Under the pieces are notes generated by a model. It searched no databases and was not told where the DNA came from. It saw nothing but the letters and a program-made list of their open reading frames with translations. Of a stretch of 64,000 nucleotides of DNA, positions 23,992 to 31,241 are shown piece after piece. Source of the stretch: Faeciplasma sp045660445 (GTDB lineage Bacteria > Bacillota > Clostridia > Oscillospirales > Ruminococcaceae). Numbering within the stretch: position 1 is the first letter of the stretch; each line of letters starts with the position of its first letter. A program made the position numbers and the translations under genes. The stretch covers positions 182,908-246,907 of the forward strand of contig JAZRDR010000001.1 of assembly GCA_045660445.1 (NCBI GenBank), in the 5' to 3' direction.

Positions 23992-25791
23992 TTATTCAAT
24001 TTCGATCTTAACGATCACGTTTTCTTCAACCTCAAATGTCACGGTATATTCAATGCCGAATTCATTCACAGCATCGATATAAAGTGTAAGCTTTCCGTCA
24101 ACGTAGTTTCTGATGTTGAAGGCATCAACAAGTGCATCCATCGTGTCACCGATTCCCACACCGTTCACCTTGATAGGAAGCTCACATCCCGTTCCCAAAG
24201 AAATCTCGGTCATGCTTCCAACAAACAAGGTTCTTGTGTCAAAGTAGATGCTTGCACCTCTAAAGTTTATATAGCTCCTTGTTGATGAAGTACCTGTTCC
24301 GATAGAAATGCTTCTATATTTTCCGTTGATGATGGCGCCGTCACCCTTCGGGTCAAATGCTTCACCGTCAATGGTAACACTAACGTCTGCATATTCACTA
24401 TAGGACTTCTTAAGCTTTTCAACAGGCGGTTCAGAGGGGATCTGCTCCTGCTCTTCCTCATTAACGTTCATATCAAGAGCGTTAAAGTCGGTGATAGGGT
24501 ATTCCTCTCTTTGCCAGTTGCGTCGCAAATATCTGTAAAGCTCTTTAAGTGCTGCCTTGTGAGTGTATTGTGCAGGGTTGTTAAGAGTTGTTGTAATAAC
24601 CTCACGCTCAATGTCAAGCATACCCATGTGTGTGTCACCCGGGTTAACTCCCGAGCCGCCCGCAAGGTGATATGCCAGGTCAAGTCCGTTGATTCGATGT
24701 ATTACATAGGTCAGCTCTTCAAGCATTTCGGCATAGCCTTCGTTATCAAATGTCAGGCAGGAAACAAATCTGTCGCCATCTTCCATAACGGGGCGTCCTG
24801 CGAGCTGATTTTGTGCAGTACCGTAAGCCGCAAGATTAATAGTAACGTCCAACTCAGCACTGTTGATATAATCATAGTTAACGTTTATCTCATAAAGAGT
24901 TTTGCAGTTAAGGAACTCCTCGTCACCTGTCATTGCATAAGCTTCATCAGCCGAATAAACTTTTGTAATGCTGAATCTTACAAAGTTCACGCTGTCCATA
25001 TATCTAAGCTTGTTAAGGCTAAGCTCGCTGTATGAAATTCCCGAGTCTTCATATTTATAAGAGGGTTCTAAAGGTGCTTCTTCAACCGCATCCTCTTCCT
25101 CGATAACTTCATCCTCTTCAGCTGCAGGCTCTTCGTCGAGATATTCGTCATTCTCCTCTTCCTCCATAGTGTAAACATAGGATGCAAGAGTTTCAACAGT
25201 TCTTGAAATGTTTACAGCGCTGTATTCGGGATTGGTGTCATTTCCAAGAACGTAGTCTGTGGTAACGTATTCACCGTCATATTCTTCGGGGGTATATGCC
25301 GAAAGGGGAGCAGCTTCTTCGCCTTCAAGCCCATTTTCAAGCATTTTTTCCTCTTCCACAGTGCTTTCAGTGTTAACTGCGGGATCTTCTTCGGGAATTA
25401 TCACGGTATCGTCAACATCTTCCTCGATGGTCTCGTCGTCAACAGTAACGTCCTCTTCAATCGTTTCTTCCTCAGTTGAGGGGGATTCAACTCCATTTGT
25501 GCTTTCAGATTTCAACGAATCTTCCATCGCAACCTCGGCATTAGCATTGTCCATGGCCTTTTCAACCTTGAATCCGTCGCCCATCAGCGAAACAACGCTC
25601 ACGGTTGCGATAATAAGTGCCAAGCAAGCTGCAGTTGCAATATATTTTGAATATTTCATCCAGGGCTTAACGGAAACCTCTGTCACCGCTACTGCCGCAA
25701 ATTCCTTTGCCATGCTCTCCTTAAGGTTCTGCTTAAAGCTGTCGCTAAGCTTAAGAGAGCTGACTTCGTTTTTATACTGTTCAATTTTCAT
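23992..25791 (-). CDS. Membrane-anchored anti-sigma-like protein with acidic extracytoplasmic region
   Basis: A 599-residue protein whose start overlaps the end of the ECF sigma gene by 11 bases, with AAGGAG before the ATG at 25,791. Residues 1-48 are cytoplasmic, 50-70 a membrane helix (YIATAACLALIIATVSVVSLM), and the rest is outside the cell. Residues about 85-240 are extremely acidic (repeats such as EEETIEEDVTVDDETIEEDVDD). The C-terminal 300 residues are a folded, strand-rich part of unknown family. Gene order and topology fit a sensor that holds the sigma factor at the membrane until a signal arrives. The short cytoplasmic part lacks a zinc-type HxxxCxxC motif, so binding would use another mode. 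Confidence 0.75.
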   Translation of the reverse strand: MKIEQYKNEVSSLKLSDSFKQNLKESMAKEFAAVAVTEVSVKPWMKYSKYIATAACLALIIATVSVVSLMGDGFKVEKAMDNANAEVAMEDSLKSESTNGVESPSTEEETIEEDVTVDDETIEEDVDDTVIIPEEDPAVNTESTVEEEKMLENGLEGEEAAPLSAYTPEEYDGEYVTTDYVLGNDTNPEYSAVNISRTVETLASYVYTMEEEENDEYLDEEPAAEEDEVIEEEDAVEEAPLEPSYKYEDSGISYSELSLNKLRYMDSVNFVRFSITKVYSADEAYAMTGDEEFLNCKTLYEINVNYDYINSAELDVTINLAAYGTAQNQLAGRPVMEDGDRFVSCLTFDNEGYAEMLEELTYVIHRINGLDLAYHLAGGSGVNPGDTHMGMLDIEREVITTTLNNPAQYTHKAALKELYRYLRRNWQREEYPITDFNALDMNVNEEEQEQIPSEPPVEKLKKSYSEYADVSVTIDGEAFDPKGDGAIINGKYRSISIGTGTSSTRSYINFRGASIYFDTRTLFVGSMTEISLGTGCELPIKVNGVGIGDTMDALVDAFNIRNYVDGKLTLYIDAVNEFGIEYTVTFEVEENVIVKIEIE

Positions 25792-26272
25792 TGCCAAACT
25801 CTCCTTCCAGCATGGTTTCAAGTCGCTTTCTTGCTCTAGCCAAAAGCGAAGCGACCGTGTTTATATTACTGTCAATAATGTCTGCTATCTCCTTGATAGG
25901 GTATCCTTCGAAATAATAAAGATATACCACTGTTCGATATTTCTGCGGCAGTGCCATAACTGCACCCAAAACGGTCCCGTCGTTATATTCGTCGTGAACG
26001 GGAATATTCTCTGTCAGCTCCACGTTGGGATGAGAATAAACCTTTTTGTTATAGTTCTTGCACATATTAACTGTCACTCTCAACAGCCAAGCTTTTTCGT
26101 GCTCGTCCGATTCGAAAACAGGGCGTGCATGGCAAAGCTTTAAAAAGACCTCCTGCGTGATATCCTCGGCATAGTGCGTGTCGCACAAAGCGTGATACGC
26201 AACACGATAAACCATATCCGAATATTTATCTACAACAGAAGATATGTAAGCGTTCATATCCTGTGTTTGCAT
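25781..26272 (-). CDS. ECF-type RNA polymerase sigma factor
   Basis: A 163-residue sigma-70 family factor. Region 2 is DMVYRVAYHALCDTHYAEDITQEVFLKL (core binding and -10 recognition, residues about 19-46), region 4 is ALPQKYRTVVYLYYFEGYPIKEIADIIDSNINTVASLL (-35 recognition helix-turn-helix, about 105-150). Only these two regions are present, as in ECF factors. Translationally coupled to the membrane protein downstream, its probable anti-sigma factor. No good ribosome site is close to the ATG at 26,272: AAAGGAG is about 30 bases upstream, with a perfect GCTGCGCCGCAGC hairpin between. Targets are unknown. Confidence 0.88.
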   Translation of the reverse strand: MQTQDMNAYISSVVDKYSDMVYRVAYHALCDTHYAEDITQEVFLKLCHARPVFESDEHEKAWLLRVTVNMCKNYNKKVYSHPNVELTENIPVHDEYNDGTVLGAVMALPQKYRTVVYLYYFEGYPIKEIADIIDSNINTVASLLARARKRLETMLEGEFGNEN

Positions 26273-26288
26273 AGTTTTTCAATACTAA

Positions 26289-26349
26289 GCTGCGCCGCAG
26301 CAAAGAGCTCCTTTCTGTCTCTAACGAAGCGTTAATTCATGTTTCGTTA
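26289..26349 (-). promoter_or_regulatory. Leader of the ECF operon with two inverted repeats
   Basis: A 13-base perfect hairpin GCTGCGCCGCAGC (26,289-26,301) lies between the distant AAAGGAG and the sigma ATG. Upstream, TAACGAA (26,322-26,328) and TTCGTTA (26,343-26,349) form an inverted repeat whose - strand reading contains GAAAC then CGTTA, loosely like an ECF promoter. Both roles are inferred. Confidence 0.35.
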
Positions 26350-26539
26350 ATAATACAACCGCAAAATCTAAAATATTGCAGTATAAATATTATTTTATCA
26401 GATTTTTTAAAAATGTAAATGATTTTCGGCTAATTAATAATTATTTCCGACAAAAACTATTGACAAATACAAAAAAATATGTGACTATTATTTTATAAAT
26501 GTGCTGTTGCATTAATAATATGAAAAGGAGTGTGAAGAA

Positions 26540-27481
26540 GTGAAGAAGGTTCTTGTCGACGGTCACTACGGTGCGGTCAGCTTAAATATTGCCCAAATGA
26601 TATGCCGACGCGACGACTTAGAAGTCATCTGTCTTGAGGATAAAACAAGATTCACCCCCGAGCAGCGCGTTTCACTTTTAAACACTGCCGATATCGTAAT
26701 TTTATGCCAGTCTTCAAAAACCGTTGTCGAAACCCTTCCTCTCATAGAAAACCGTCAGACCAAGGTGATCGACACTTCAAATGCTTATCGCTTGTCTCCA
26801 AGCTGGACTTATGGACTTCCCGAGCTCAGCCAGGACCAAAGAAGAAAAATTGCAACCTCACGTTTTTGCGCTCTTCCTGCCGCAATGGCAACAGGCGCAT
26901 CACTTTTATTAAACCCCTTAGTTAAATCAAAGATCATGCCGCCCTATCATCCGATTTATTTAAATTCTGTTGTCGGATATTCAAGCGGTGGATCGAATAT
27001 GATATCAATGTATCGCTCGGCTGACAGACCGGCTGGTTTTTCTGCCGCAAGACAGTATGCCCTCGATCAGACCATGATGCAGCAAAAAGAGATCATGCAT
27101 GCCTGCGGAATCTCATACAGGCCTTCTTTAAATCCCATGATCGACGATTTCCCCAACGGCATTTTGGTCACCTTGCCGCTTCATTTGCGCACGCTTGCAA
27201 AGCGCTTGCATTCCAAGCAGATCTGGGAAGTCATCAAGCGCACTTATGAGCGCGAACCTCTCATCGAAGTTCCCGATTTTGATTCCTCGGTTGATGCTTT
27301 GGGCGGCTTCTTGGATGCTAACGGCATGGCAGGATCGAACAAAATGCAGCTCTTTGTCTTTGGCGATAATGATATCTGCTTGCTGGCCGCAAGATATGAC
27401 AATCTTGGCAAGGGCGGTGCAGGTGCTTGCGTTCAGTGCATGAACCTCATGCTCGGGCTTGATGAATTTAAGGGGCTATAA
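26540..27481 (+). CDS. ArgC-like protein lacking the catalytic cysteine
   Basis: A 313-residue protein with the layout of short (type 2) N-acetyl-gamma-glutamyl-phosphate reductase: VLVDGHYGAVSLNI at the N-terminus, DTSNAYRLSPSWTYGLPEL (residues 78-96), and GYSSGGSNMISMY (146-158). ArgC normally has NPGCYxTG with the cysteine forming the thioester; here the matching positions 112-119 read LPAAMATG, so the cysteine is Ala115. Cys110 nearby is offset. It starts at a GTG with AAAGGAG 9 bases upstream. No other arginine gene is near. It may be inactive as ArgC, or use a different chemistry or substrate. Confidence 0.78.
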   Translation: MKKVLVDGHYGAVSLNIAQMICRRDDLEVICLEDKTRFTPEQRVSLLNTADIVILCQSSKTVVETLPLIENRQTKVIDTSNAYRLSPSWTYGLPELSQDQRRKIATSRFCALPAAMATGASLLLNPLVKSKIMPPYHPIYLNSVVGYSSGGSNMISMYRSADRPAGFSAARQYALDQTMMQQKEIMHACGISYRPSLNPMIDDFPNGILVTLPLHLRTLAKRLHSKQIWEVIKRTYEREPLIEVPDFDSSVDALGGFLDANGMAGSNKMQLFVFGDNDICLLAARYDNLGKGGAGACVQCMNLMLGLDEFKGL

Positions 27482-27508
27482 CATTCGCCCCACAGCTTTT
27501 TTGGCACT

Positions 27509-27537
27509 AAGGGACGGACAACAGTCAGTCCCTTTTC
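27509..27537 (+). terminator. Terminator after the ArgC-like gene
   Basis: AAGGGAC (27,509) pairs with GTCCCTT (ending 27,534), followed by TTCTAT. The stem is short and the loop 12 bases, so moderate support. Confidence 0.55.
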
Positions 27538-27653
27538 TATATTTTTCGGAGGGATGCCTCATGATCAACAGATTCTTGAAGTAATAGGCTTCACGGCGTT
27601 TTTAAGTCTTAACGCAAAAGGCTTAAATATTTGAAAGGAATCTTTATTTAATT

Positions 27654-28892
27654 ATGACTGAAACCACAAAACAAAAGCCCAAGGTTTTGCTCGCCGCCGT
27701 AGATACAGGAGATTACGACGTTGAGCGTTCTTTAGATGAACTTAGCGAGCTTTGCGACACTGCAGGAGCAGAGGTTGTTGCAGTTCTCACTCAAAAACGT
27801 CCGTCTTATGACAGTGCAACCTGTATCGGCTCGGGCAGACTTGAAGAAATGGCAGAGCTTTGTGAGAATATGGAGATCGACCAGATAATCTTCGACTGCG
27901 AGCTTACTGCAACGCAGATAAGAAATATCGAGGACGTCACCGACACTCACACTATCGACCGTACAATGCTTATTTTGGACATTTTCGCACAGCGTGCCAC
28001 CACTAAAGAGGGTAAGCTGCAGGTCGAGCTTGCACAGAATAAATACCGTCTTCCTCGTCTTGCCGGCATGGGCATCAAGCTCTCCCGTCTCGGCGGCGGT
28101 ATCGGCACGAGAGGTCCCGGTGAAACCAAGCTCGAAACTGACAAGCGTCATATTCGTTCCCGCATTGCCGCTTTAGAATCCGAGCTTAAAGAGATCGAAG
28201 CCAGACGAAATCTTCAGCGCAAGCGCCGACATAAAGACGGTGTTTTGTGTGCCGCCATCGTGGGATACACAAACGTCGGAAAATCCACGCTTTTAAACGC
28301 TCTCACTGATGCAGGCGTCTTGGCTGAAAACAAGCTTTTCGCAACGCTTGAAACCACCTCTCGTTCGATAATCCTGCCCGACGGCAGAAGTGTCATGCTT
28401 ATCGACACGGTTGGACTTATCTCCCGACTTCCTCACCATCTTGTTGAGGCTTTCAAGTCAACCCTTGAAGAAGCCGCAAGTGCCGATGTTATTCTTCATA
28501 TCTGCGACGCGTCTGATGATAACATAGCCTTAAAAACCAAGGTAACCAACGAGCTTCTTGCTGACCTTGGCTGCGAGGGTATCCCCGTTGTCACTGTATA
28601 TAACAAATGCGATCTTGCACCTGACATTTACAAAACAAGCGATGATAACACAGTGTATATCTCCGCTAAAGAGGGCAGGGGACTTGACGATCTTTTGCAG
28701 GCGATAACCGCCGCCCTTCCCGAAACCGCAAAGCGAATGAAGCTTTTGGTTCCGTTCACTCAAGCAGGCTTGCTCGCCAAGATCCGCGACGAAGGTGTTA
28801 TCTATTCCGAGGATTACACCGCCGACGGAATAGAAGTTGATGCACTTGTAGATATCAAGCTTATCTCCGCTTGCGAACCGTATAAACAGTAA
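27654..28892 (+). CDS. hflX: GTPase HflX
   Basis: A 412-residue ribosome-associated GTPase that splits stalled ribosomes under stress. The N-terminal HflX domain (residues 10-190) has the family motifs LDIFAQRATTKEGKLQVELAQ and GGIGTRGPGETKLE. The G domain follows: GYTNVGKST (204-212, G1), DTVGLI (G3, about 250), NKCDL (G4, about 319), SAKEG (G5). A short C-terminal domain ends the protein. GAAAGGA lies about 12 bases before the ATG. It is monocistronic, with a terminator on each side. Confidence 0.95.
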   Translation: MTETTKQKPKVLLAAVDTGDYDVERSLDELSELCDTAGAEVVAVLTQKRPSYDSATCIGSGRLEEMAELCENMEIDQIIFDCELTATQIRNIEDVTDTHTIDRTMLILDIFAQRATTKEGKLQVELAQNKYRLPRLAGMGIKLSRLGGGIGTRGPGETKLETDKRHIRSRIAALESELKEIEARRNLQRKRRHKDGVLCAAIVGYTNVGKSTLLNALTDAGVLAENKLFATLETTSRSIILPDGRSVMLIDTVGLISRLPHHLVEAFKSTLEEAASADVILHICDASDDNIALKTKVTNELLADLGCEGIPVVTVYNKCDLAPDIYKTSDDNTVYISAKEGRGLDDLLQAITAALPETAKRMKLLVPFTQAGLLAKIRDEGVIYSEDYTADGIEVDALVDIKLISACEPYKQ

Positions 28893-28896
28893 ACTT

Positions 28897-28928
28897 AAAA
28901 ACGCCTCTGAAAAAAGAGGCGTTTTTTA
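28897..28928 (+). terminator. Terminator of hflX
   Basis: AAAACGCCTCT pairs with AGAGGCGTTTTTT across a five-base A-rich loop, directly after the stop codon. Confidence 0.9.
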
Positions 28929-29010
28929 CTTTTTGCGCGCATATTCTTTGTTATGATTATTGCAAAGCTTTAAGGGGCAAACTATAAATATGCCAATCCC
29001 ACACCTTGCC

Positions 29011-29039
29011 TTGACAATAGTATGCTTTTGGTGTAGAAT
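29011..29039 (+). promoter_or_regulatory. Promoter of the rnj-gdpP-rplI-dnaB-... operon
   Basis: -35 TTGACA (29,011-29,016), 17-base spacer, -10 TAGAAT (29,034-29,039). The leader to the rnj ATG is about 110 bases long and holds an ATGTTC-ATTC-GAACAT inverted repeat at 29,078-29,093. Confidence 0.75.
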
Positions 29040-29077
29040 AGTACTATCTTTTATTATAGGGTTAATATGTCCGAATT

Positions 29078-29093
29078 ATGTTCATTCGAACAT
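29078..29093. promoter_or_regulatory. Inverted repeat in the rnj leader
   Basis: ATGTTC (29,078-29,083), four-base spacer ATTC, GAACAT (29,088-29,093). It could be an operator or an RNA hairpin in the leader transcript; RNase J leaders are plausible places for autoregulation, but this is inference. Confidence 0.4.
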
Positions 29094-29156
29094 TATGGGA
29101 TTTCTACATAAGATCATATAACTTAATTTTAATATAAAAACCAAGAAAGGATTTCC

Positions 29157-31202
29157 ATGGCTAATAAGAATCAGGAAAAAGTTAATACATCAAAAAAGAA
29201 CACTAAAAAGAATAACAAAACACAAGAGCCCGTAATCGAAAATTCTGCACTTGATGCTGCAATCGCAGCTGCAATTTCAGCTCCCAAGCCCCCAAAGGGC
29301 GCACAGCTTTCTCTTAACAAGAAAAAGCCTGTATATTCAAAGAAAAACGCCACCTCTAAGGCTAAGACCGAGGATGCAAAGAAGCAGCCTGAAAAGCCTG
29401 CTCAGCCCGAAAAATCTGCAAAAAAGCAGAAGTCCAAAAAGCCTGCAGAAAAGCCTGCAAAGGCACAGAACATCAAGCCGAAGGCAGAGGTTGCGCACGT
29501 CGAACCCGTAAATGATTTCAACCCCCACGCAGAGCTTAAGCCTGCAAAGGGAACAAAACTAAAGATCATCCCCCTCGGCGGACTTAACGAGGTCGGCAAA
29601 AATATGACCCTTTTGGAATATGGCAACGACATTATCATCATCGACTGCGGAATGACCTTCCCCGATGCTGAAATGCCGGGTGTTGATATCGTCATTCCCG
29701 ACTTCACTTATGTTGAAAAGAACGCTGATAAGATCAGAGGTGTCCTGCTCACTCACGGACACGAAGATCACATCGGTGGCGTACCCTATCTTTTGAAAAA
29801 ATTAAACGTTCCGCTTTACGGCACAAAGCTCACCTTGGGACTTGTTGAAAACAAGCTCAAAGAGCATAATCTTGGCCGCGTTAAGAAAAACATCGTTGTC
29901 CCCGGTCAGATGATAAGACTCGGCACTTTCGCTGTTGAATTCATCCGTGTCAATCACTCGATTCCCGATGCTGTTGCAATTTGCGTTAAAACCCCCTTGG
30001 GCAACGTCATCCACATGGGTGACTTTAAGGTTGATTACACCCCCATCGAGGGTGGAATTATCGACCTTCCCCGTTTGGCACAGCTTGGTTCCGAAGGTGT
30101 CTTGGCATTGATGAGCGACTCCACCAACTCCGAGCGTCCCGGCTTCACCCCCAGTGAACGCAAGGTTGGCGAATGCTTCGAGCATTTGTTTATCGGTGCC
30201 GAGGGTAAGCGTATAATCATCGCAACCTTCTCCTCTAACGTTCACCGTGTTCAGCAGATCATGGACTGTGCTGCAAAGCATAACCGCAAGGTTGCAGTCT
30301 TTGGCAGAAGCATGATAAACGTTATCAAAATGGGCATCGAGCTTGGCTATCTCAAAGCACCCGAGGGGATCCTTATCGACATTGATAAAATGCACAATTA
30401 TCCTTCCGATAAGATAGTTCTCATCACCACCGGCTCTCAGGGCGAGCCTATGAGTGCCCTCACTCGAATGGCACTTAATGATCACAGACAGGTAAGCATC
30501 ACCTCTAACGACTATATAATCATCTCGGCACGTCCCATTCCCGGCAATGAAAAGTTTGTCGGCCGTGTCGTTAATGAGCTTTTAAAGCTCGGAGCCGAGG
30601 TTGTTTACGAAGAGATGTATGATATCCACGTTTCAGGTCACGCTTGTCAGGAGGAGCAAAAGCTCATCCTAACCCTTACAAGACCCAAGTTCTTCATTCC
30701 CGTTCACGGCGAGTTTAAGCATCTTTCTCACCACGCTCTTACCGCCGCTGAGATCGGAATCCCCGAAAAGAACATCGTCATTGCCGATATAGGCAACGTT
30801 ATCGAGACTGACGGCAAAACAATGCGCCTTAACGGCACCGTTCCCGCAGGCAAGGTGATGGTCGACGGTTATGGCGTGGGCGACGTTGGAGCTATCGTTC
30901 TTAAGGACAGAAAGCATCTCGCACAGGATGGTGTTATCGTTGCATCCTTCACGATCGACAGGATAGATCGCCGCCTCTTAAGCGGTCCCGATATCGTAAC
31001 CCGCGGCTTTGTATACGAGCGTGAAAGTGAACAGCTTTTGGATAAGGCAAAAGAACTTACAAAGTCGATAATCGAAGACGAGCTTCACACCCGTCACGAC
31101 TATACAGCAATCAAAAACAAGGTCCGCGACGAATTGGGAGATTATATCTTCTCAAAAACCAAGCGCAGACCGATGATAATCCCCGTAATACTCGACATTT
31201 AA
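29157..31202 (+). CDS. rnj: Ribonuclease J with long basic N-terminal extension
   Basis: A 681-residue beta-CASP metallo-beta-lactamase nuclease for mRNA decay and rRNA processing, with 5'-exo- and endonuclease activity. The zinc motif HGHEDHIGG is at residues 200-208, after the usual start KIIPLGGLNEVGKNM (136-150); beta-CASP features (SDSTNSERPG, FSSNVHRVQQI, SGHA) follow. The first 130 residues are an added Lys/Pro/Ala-rich, low-complexity tail, absent from the usual 555-residue enzyme, and probably disordered and RNA- or protein-binding. First gene of a long operon with GdpP and replication genes. Confidence 0.95.
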   Translation: MANKNQEKVNTSKKNTKKNNKTQEPVIENSALDAAIAAAISAPKPPKGAQLSLNKKKPVYSKKNATSKAKTEDAKKQPEKPAQPEKSAKKQKSKKPAEKPAKAQNIKPKAEVAHVEPVNDFNPHAELKPAKGTKLKIIPLGGLNEVGKNMTLLEYGNDIIIIDCGMTFPDAEMPGVDIVIPDFTYVEKNADKIRGVLLTHGHEDHIGGVPYLLKKLNVPLYGTKLTLGLVENKLKEHNLGRVKKNIVVPGQMIRLGTFAVEFIRVNHSIPDAVAICVKTPLGNVIHMGDFKVDYTPIEGGIIDLPRLAQLGSEGVLALMSDSTNSERPGFTPSERKVGECFEHLFIGAEGKRIIIATFSSNVHRVQQIMDCAAKHNRKVAVFGRSMINVIKMGIELGYLKAPEGILIDIDKMHNYPSDKIVLITTGSQGEPMSALTRMALNDHRQVSITSNDYIIISARPIPGNEKFVGRVVNELLKLGAEVVYEEMYDIHVSGHACQEEQKLILTLTRPKFFIPVHGEFKHLSHHALTAAEIGIPEKNIVIADIGNVIETDGKTMRLNGTVPAGKVMVDGYGVGDVGAIVLKDRKHLAQDGVIVASFTIDRIDRRLLSGPDIVTRGFVYERESEQLLDKAKELTKSIIEDELHTRHDYTAIKNKVRDELGDYIFSKTKRRPMIIPVILDI

Positions 31203-31241
31203 CCAACCCTGACAGTTTAAGAAGAAAGGACGGAATATCGA

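Noticed and set aside
25259..26143. 294-codon + strand frame opposite the sigma/anti-sigma genes
   Set aside because: Serine-rich shadow of the Glu/Asp-rich linker of the anti-sigma gene; it crosses two coupled real genes in antisense.
26460..26491. TTGACA ... TATTAT promoter for the ArgC-like gene
   Set aside because: The spacer is 20 bases, outside the normal 16-18 range, so I do not list it as a promoter although the region is a likely place for one.
27554..27634. 26-codon ATG frame between the ArgC-like gene and hflX
   Set aside because: The possible GGAGG touches the ATG, so spacing is wrong, and the product has no sign of selection; the region is likely a hflX leader.
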